DNA of 46,453 nt from Acidobacteriota bacterium (GTDB lineage: Bacteria; Acidobacteriota; Terriglobia; Bryobacterales; Bryobacteraceae): contig JACQZT010000207.1 of the NCBI GenBank assembly GCA_016213755.1, positions 1-46,453 of the forward strand. Reading direction: 5' to 3'. This document shows positions 42,452-46,453 of the stretch, one piece after another. Positions within the stretch are counted from its first letter, which is position 1. Every line of letters starts with the position of its first letter. The position numbers and the translations under genes are program-made. The notes under the pieces are model-generated. The model was not told the origin of the DNA and made no database searches. It saw only the letters and a list, made by a program, of their open reading frames with translations.

Positions 42452-45400
42452 TTAGAAACTGATTCGTCCCTGCAACTGGAGGAACCGGTTGCGGGTATTG
42501 GTTTGGGAGGTCACGCGCCCGAAGTCGGTCGAAGCGGGGTTCGTGTTCGGCCCGGCGAACTGGGTCCGGTTCTGAAGGTTCAGCGCGTCGACCCGGATCT
42601 GGAACCGTGCCCGTTCGGCAAACCTGAACTCCCGCTGTAAGTTGACGTTCCACTGGTTGGTCATATCGGCGCGCAGACCTTCGATGCGAGTGGGGAAGAC
42701 GCGCTCGTGAAACGCCGCCGGGCCGCGGGACGATACCCGCTCGAAGTTGCCGGTGTTGAACCAGCGGTCGAGCGTGCGAATGCCGGTATTGATGTCCGTC
42801 AGGTTGCCATAGAAGAAGACATTGCCCCAGTCGAGCAGCGGCCCGGGCTGATACTCAAAACTGGCCGCGGCCTGGAAGCCTCCCACGAGGTAGCTGAAGA
42901 CGCCGCTCTTGAGGAAGTGGCGGCCTTTGCCGAAGGGGAACTCATAGATGCCGGTGGCGATGAAGCGGTGCGGGCGGCCGTCGTTGGACTGGCGCCAGGT
43001 GGGGCTCGAGTCGAATTCGTTCATGAAGAAGTCGGAGGTGCGAACTTTCAGTTTGGTGTAACTCGCGCTCAGATTGAAGCCTTGGGCGAAGCGCCGCTGG
43101 AACTGGATTTCCAGGGCGTGCGAGCGGACCGCGCTTAGCGGCGCGGAACTGGTCGAGACTCCGTTCATCTGGGGAAAGGCGCGCAGCAACTGGTTCTTGC
43201 GGATCGTGGAACTGGTGAAGAATCCCAGCGTCGACAGGTCCTGGTAGAGCAGCGGATCCGAAGTCCTCAGGGAAGCGAAGTTCGAAAGCAGGAACGGGTT
43301 GCTCACGTTCGAGTTGAGGTTGTTGGCGACGTTGTTGTCGCGCACCAGGCCTTTGGCCCAGTACTGCCCGGCCAGCGGCGAGAGAGTCTGCTGAATGGGC
43401 ACGCGGTCGGAAAACGAGCCGGCATAAGCCACGTCGAGCAGCATGTTCTGCCCGATCTGCCGCTGAACGCCGATGCGCCAGCGCTGCTGCCGGGCGTGTT
43501 TCATGCCGTAGGGATCGAAGGTCCAGCCGCGTCCGGCGCGGGCCATCAGTCCCAGCCCGTCGCGGGTCGGCTCGTCGAAGCGGGTGCCGTTGGCGCGCAC
43601 GGGGAACGGGTCTGTCAGCGGCGAGACGCCCCGTCGCGGGTCGCCGGCCAGCCAGTTGACGCCGAAGTCCGTGGTCAGGGTGGTGGAGGTAGTGCGGCTG
43701 TAGCCGGTCTGGTCGGGGCCGTCGTTGAGCACGTTCAGAGTGTCGTAGAACAGGCCGTAGCCGCCGCGGATGACGGTCTTGGAATCGAGCTGGTAGGCGG
43801 CGGCCAGGCGGGGCAGCCACAGGAACTCGTTCTGCCACATGCGGCGGCCGGAGGCGGCCGAGCCGGCATACACCGAACCCCCTTTCACCAGGAATCCCGC
43901 CGCGCCTTGTTCGGGCACCGGCCGGGCGGTGTAAGCCGCCTGCGCCAGGTCGGTGATGGGCAGCTTGGCGTTGGGGTCGAAGTAGGTCAGGATCCGGTTG
44001 AAGCGCTCGGTGGGGCCGAGCTCGTACTCCAGGCGCAGGCCCAGGTTGAGCGTCAGCTTCTGCGTGAGCCGCCAGTTATCCTGCGCATACCAGCCGTAAT
44101 AAGGGTTGAAGGTGGCGTAGCTGTCGGTGGTGGCCACGCTCATGCTGTCGGGCAGGCCCATGGAGAAGGCCGCCCAACTGTGCGCCAGGTTTCCGGCGGG
44201 GGTGAAAGTATCGTCGTTCCGGCGGGTATAGGTATTCGTGAAGTTGAATGTCCCCGAAGTGTTGCCGCCGCCACCGCCGGTACGAAACTGGCCGCGAGTG
44301 TCGAAGCCGGCGCGCAGCGTGTGGTCCCCGCGGATGTGCGAGATATCCGCCTTGCCCGTCAGCGTGCGGAAGTGAGTGAAGCTGGGGTAAGTGACACTGA
44401 CGCTGCGGTAACCCGAGAAATTCATCACCGGCAGAATGGTCTGGGCGCCGGCCCTCTGATCCATATAGGCGGGCAGGCCGACGTCGGAGGGCTTGAAGCT
44501 CATGGCCACATCCGGCCGGGACCCTTCCCGATAGTTGTTGGCCGCCACGGCGACGTCGAGCACGGTGCTCGAGCTGAGGGTGTAAACCCAGTCGGCGGTG
44601 CCGCCGAGGTTGGTGCGGCTCTGGCGCAGGGATTGCAGCCCCTTCATGGTGTGATAGGTCCAGTCGGCGGCTTCGTTGATCCAGTCGTTGTAACTCCAGC
44701 GGGCGAAGAAGCGGTGCCGGTCGGAGAGGTTGAAGTCCGCTCGATTGCTGTAGGCCTTGTAGTCGCGCACCAGCGGCGCGTCGACGGAGAGGTAGTTGTT
44801 GAGCGGCTCGCGCTTCGGATCGTTGTCGTTGTTGGGCGCGGGCAGCACCTTGAGGTACCAGTTGTAGGCCGGGTTGACCATGCGCGACTGGGGCAGGAGG
44901 TTGCCGGGAATCGGGTCGCGGACGTAGTGCGTAGCGCGGGCCGGGTCGGGGCGGACGCTGAGCGGATCGTAAATCTGGTACAGGCCGGCGTTGACGCCCA
45001 GGAAGCGGGAGAAATCGCCCTTGCGGTCGTCGAGCGTGGGAATCGTATTGTTATAGCGGCTGGGCAGGTCCGCCACGCTGTCCTTGTTGCCCTGGTAGCT
45101 GAAGAAGAAAAAGAGCCGGTCTTTGCCGTTGAAAAGCTTGGGCAGCCGTACGGGTCCGCCAACCGAGCCGGCGTAGTTGTTCGACCGTCCGGACATCTGC
45201 TTGTCCTGCGAGCTGAGATCGTTGGCCAGCGCGGTGTTGCCGGCCGCCTGGGCGGCGGCGATGTTGTTGTAGTAAAGCTGCTTCGTAAAGAACGGAGCGC
45301 CGTGCCAGCGCTGCTGCCAGTGCTGCTCGGTGAGCGTGCCGTGGAACTGGTTGGTTCCGGCCTTGGTCATCATGGTGACGTTCACGCCGGAGGTGTGGCC

Positions 45401-46081
45401 GATGGAGGCGTCGAAGCTCGAAGTCTCCACCTTCATCTCCTGCACCGTGTCCGCCACCGGAAGATATGCGCTCTTGCGGCCGGCGCCGTTGTTCGGCACC
45501 CCGTCGATGGACCACTCGTTGCCGCCCACGTTACCGCCGATGGAGTAGTCCGAGGCGCCGGAGTTGGAGTGCGGCCCGAGATAATCGTTCACGCCGCTGG
45601 TCTGGACGCCGGCAGTCAGCTTGACCAGCACCATGGTGTTGTTGGCGATGACGGGCAGGTCCATGACGCTGCGGTTGTCCACCACGCGGCCGCTGGAGGC
45701 CGTGGCGGTGTCGAGCAGCGGCGCCTGCGCGGTGACCGAAACCGTCTCGGCGAGGGCGCCGAGTTCCAGTGTCAGGTTGATTTCCAGGCGCGTCGAAAGG
45801 GGCAGCGTGATGCCGCCGCGCACGATGCGCTTGAAGCCGGTGAATTCCGCGCTCACGCGATAGTCCCCCGGCAGCAGCAGGTTGGCCTCGTAGTAGCCGG
45901 TCTGGTTGGTAGTGAGACGCGTGGCAGTGTTGGTATCCGCGTTCTCCACCACCACCGACGCTCCGGCGACGGGCGCCGAGGACGGGTCCAGCACCCGGCC
46001 GTATATCATGCCGCGCGTCTCCTGACCAAAGACGGCCGGCGCGCACACGGCCAGCAGTGAAATCACCCACGCTCTGGACAT
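42452..46081 (-). CDS. Oar-like TonB-dependent receptor
   Basis: A complete 1209-residue receptor: signal peptide (1-19, ending AVFGQ), CarboxypepD_reg domain (about 22-105, GMIYGRVLDPSSAPVAGASVVV), plug (about 110-265, DGVPNNGAGRKS and TKAGTNQFHGTL), and barrel to the C-terminal Phe (LQGRISF). A strong GGGAGG stands 8 bases before ATG 46081. It lies between an enolase-superfamily gene upstream and a sulfite-oxidase-like gene downstream, all on the minus strand. It is clearly a paralogue of the receptor at 34970-38488, but the barrels differ, so the substrates probably differ too. Confidence 0.94.
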   Translation of the reverse strand: MSRAWVISLLAVCAPAVFGQETRGMIYGRVLDPSSAPVAGASVVVENADTNTATRLTTNQTGYYEANLLLPGDYRVSAEFTGFKRIVRGGITLPLSTRLEINLTLELGALAETVSVTAQAPLLDTATASSGRVVDNRSVMDLPVIANNTMVLVKLTAGVQTSGVNDYLGPHSNSGASDYSIGGNVGGNEWSIDGVPNNGAGRKSAYLPVADTVQEMKVETSSFDASIGHTSGVNVTMMTKAGTNQFHGTLTEQHWQQRWHGAPFFTKQLYYNNIAAAQAAGNTALANDLSSQDKQMSGRSNNYAGSVGGPVRLPKLFNGKDRLFFFFSYQGNKDSVADLPSRYNNTIPTLDDRKGDFSRFLGVNAGLYQIYDPLSVRPDPARATHYVRDPIPGNLLPQSRMVNPAYNWYLKVLPAPNNDNDPKREPLNNYLSVDAPLVRDYKAYSNRADFNLSDRHRFFARWSYNDWINEAADWTYHTMKGLQSLRQSRTNLGGTADWVYTLSSSTVLDVAVAANNYREGSRPDVAMSFKPSDVGLPAYMDQRAGAQTILPVMNFSGYRSVSVTYPSFTHFRTLTGKADISHIRGDHTLRAGFDTRGQFRTGGGGGNTSGTFNFTNTYTRRNDDTFTPAGNLAHSWAAFSMGLPDSMSVATTDSYATFNPYYGWYAQDNWRLTQKLTLNLGLRLEYELGPTERFNRILTYFDPNAKLPITDLAQAAYTARPVPEQGAAGFLVKGGSVYAGSAASGRRMWQNEFLWLPRLAAAYQLDSKTVIRGGYGLFYDTLNVLNDGPDQTGYSRTTSTTLTTDFGVNWLAGDPRRGVSPLTDPFPVRANGTRFDEPTRDGLGLMARAGRGWTFDPYGMKHARQQRWRIGVQRQIGQNMLLDVAYAGSFSDRVPIQQTLSPLAGQYWAKGLVRDNNVANNLNSNVSNPFLLSNFASLRTSDPLLYQDLSTLGFFTSSTIRKNQLLRAFPQMNGVSTSSAPLSAVRSHALEIQFQRRFAQGFNLSASYTKLKVRTSDFFMNEFDSSPTWRQSNDGRPHRFIATGIYEFPFGKGRHFLKSGVFSYLVGGFQAAASFEYQPGPLLDWGNVFFYGNLTDINTGIRTLDRWFNTGNFERVSSRGPAAFHERVFPTRIEGLRADMTNQWNVNLQREFRFAERARFQIRVDALNLQNRTQFAGPNTNPASTDFGRVTSQTNTRNRFLQLQGRISF

Positions 46082-46127
46082 ATGAACCTCCCTGGCGAAC
46101 AGCCATTATGCCAAGAAACTCCGGGTT

Positions 46128-46453
46128 CTACGCCGGGTTCGGCAGGTCGGGGTTGGGCTTGTCGAAGCGGCCCGGAAGGTACGGGAACTTCTTCTCTATA
46201 TCGGGGATGAGATCCACGCCGAAGCCGGGCTTGTCGGGCAGGTCCATGTAGCCGCGCCGGGCGGTCAGAGGCTGCCGGAACACGCCCTCGCGCAGGTGGC
46301 TGAAGGTCACGTTGTGCTCGAGCACCAGGCGATTGGGGATGCCCGCCACCAGGGCCGCGTTGGCCATGATGGTGAGCCCGCCGTGCCAATCGTGCGGGCA
46401 GCAGAGCTTGTTGCGCAGGTGCGCCATGCGGGCGATGTGCCAGGACTCGGTCA
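46128..46453 (-). CDS. Enolase-superfamily enzyme (mandelate racemase/muconate lactonizing type), 5' end cut by window
   Basis: Only the last 108 residues are present; the frame runs open out of the window. The C-terminal part of the barrel and the closing tail are recognisable: CPHDWHGGLTIMANAALVAG with the conserved His-Asp pattern of the last barrel strands, then LEHNVTFSHLREGVFRQPL and DLPDKPGFGVDLIPD, the typical proline/glycine ending. Members dehydrate or racemise sugar acids or related carboxylates using Mg2+. The specific activity cannot be called without the acid-base residues upstream. It ends 46 bases before the Oar receptor gene on the same strand. Confidence 0.8.
   Translation of the reverse strand, partial: TESWHIARMAHLRNKLCCPHDWHGGLTIMANAALVAGIPNRLVLEHNVTFSHLREGVFRQPLTARRGYMDLPDKPGFGVDLIPDIEKKFPYLPGRFDKPNPDLPNPA

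Noticed and set aside
43496-46060. Long plus-strand open frame (854 codons) opposite the Oar receptor
   Set aside because: It is antisense to a clearly coding receptor, rich in Gly, Val, Ala and His with no domain pattern. High-GC codon bias produces such shadow frames.
1-46453. tRNA, rRNA, CRISPR array, insertion sequence or phage genes
   Set aside because: No cloverleaf, ribosomal RNA stretch, regular spacer-repeat array, transposase or integrase motif was found by eye; gaps between genes are all short.

Overview
The window looks like a high-GC chromosome segment from an Acidobacteriota bacterium, most likely of the Solibacter/Bryobacter type. This rests on three very large Oar-like TonB-dependent receptors (CarboxypepD_reg domain, plug and about 1,000-residue barrel) in 46 kb. 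It is supported by a Tat-exported Gfo/Idh/MocA oxidoreductase, a PL22-like propeller protein, an S46 peptidase and a sulfite-oxidase-like Tat protein. The assignment is by gene style, not by a marker search. No rRNA, tRNA, CRISPR array, insertion sequence or phage gene was seen, and no gene-free stretch exceeds about 300 bases.

Layout. 1-2.9 kb: 3' part of an Oar-like receptor. 3.0-4.1 kb: a HEPN/minimal-nucleotidyltransferase pair. 4.1-6.7 kb (minus): an overlapping MFS-queC-queE operon for the 7-deazaguanine (queuosine precursor) pathway. 6.7-8.0 kb: secreted nitrilase-fold amidase. 8.0-10.0 kb (minus): M23 peptidase and a PL22-like propeller. 10.2-14.0 kb: S46 dipeptidyl-peptidase, a membrane coiled-coil protein and a DUF5666-like secreted protein. 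14.2-16.0 kb (minus): aroB-menG, divergent from nadB at 16.0 kb, which overlaps a CaCA-type cation exchanger gene followed by a DUF433 antitoxin-like ORF. 19.1-22.0 kb: hslV-hslU-FN3 lipoprotein. 22.0-23.4 kb (minus): ATP-grasp-like protein. 23.5-26.8 kb: small unknown protein, zinc-ribbon membrane protein, POTRA/HEAT-like secreted protein and Gfo/Idh/MocA oxidoreductase.

26.8-33.6 kb is the most distinctive part. It is a three-gene operon with its own promoter: two tandem-duplicated secreted alpha/beta hydrolases (AHSKG nucleophile elbow) and a Pro-Thr-linked choice-of-anchor-D protein, joined by stop/start overlaps. EF-hand calcium loops occur in all three products, one of them damaged in the second hydrolase. 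I do not recognise this as a described system.

33.6-46.5 kb, mostly minus strand, holds two receptor-centred clusters: polyferredoxin/DUF6599 protein - Oar receptor - NCS1-type permease, and enolase-superfamily enzyme (cut by the window) - Oar receptor - sulfite-oxidase-like enzyme. A DinB-like gene lies between them. The theme is outer-membrane uptake plus secreted or periplasmic hydrolysis and oxidation of organic matter, mixed with housekeeping genes (queuosine, shikimate, menaquinone, NAD, HslVU).
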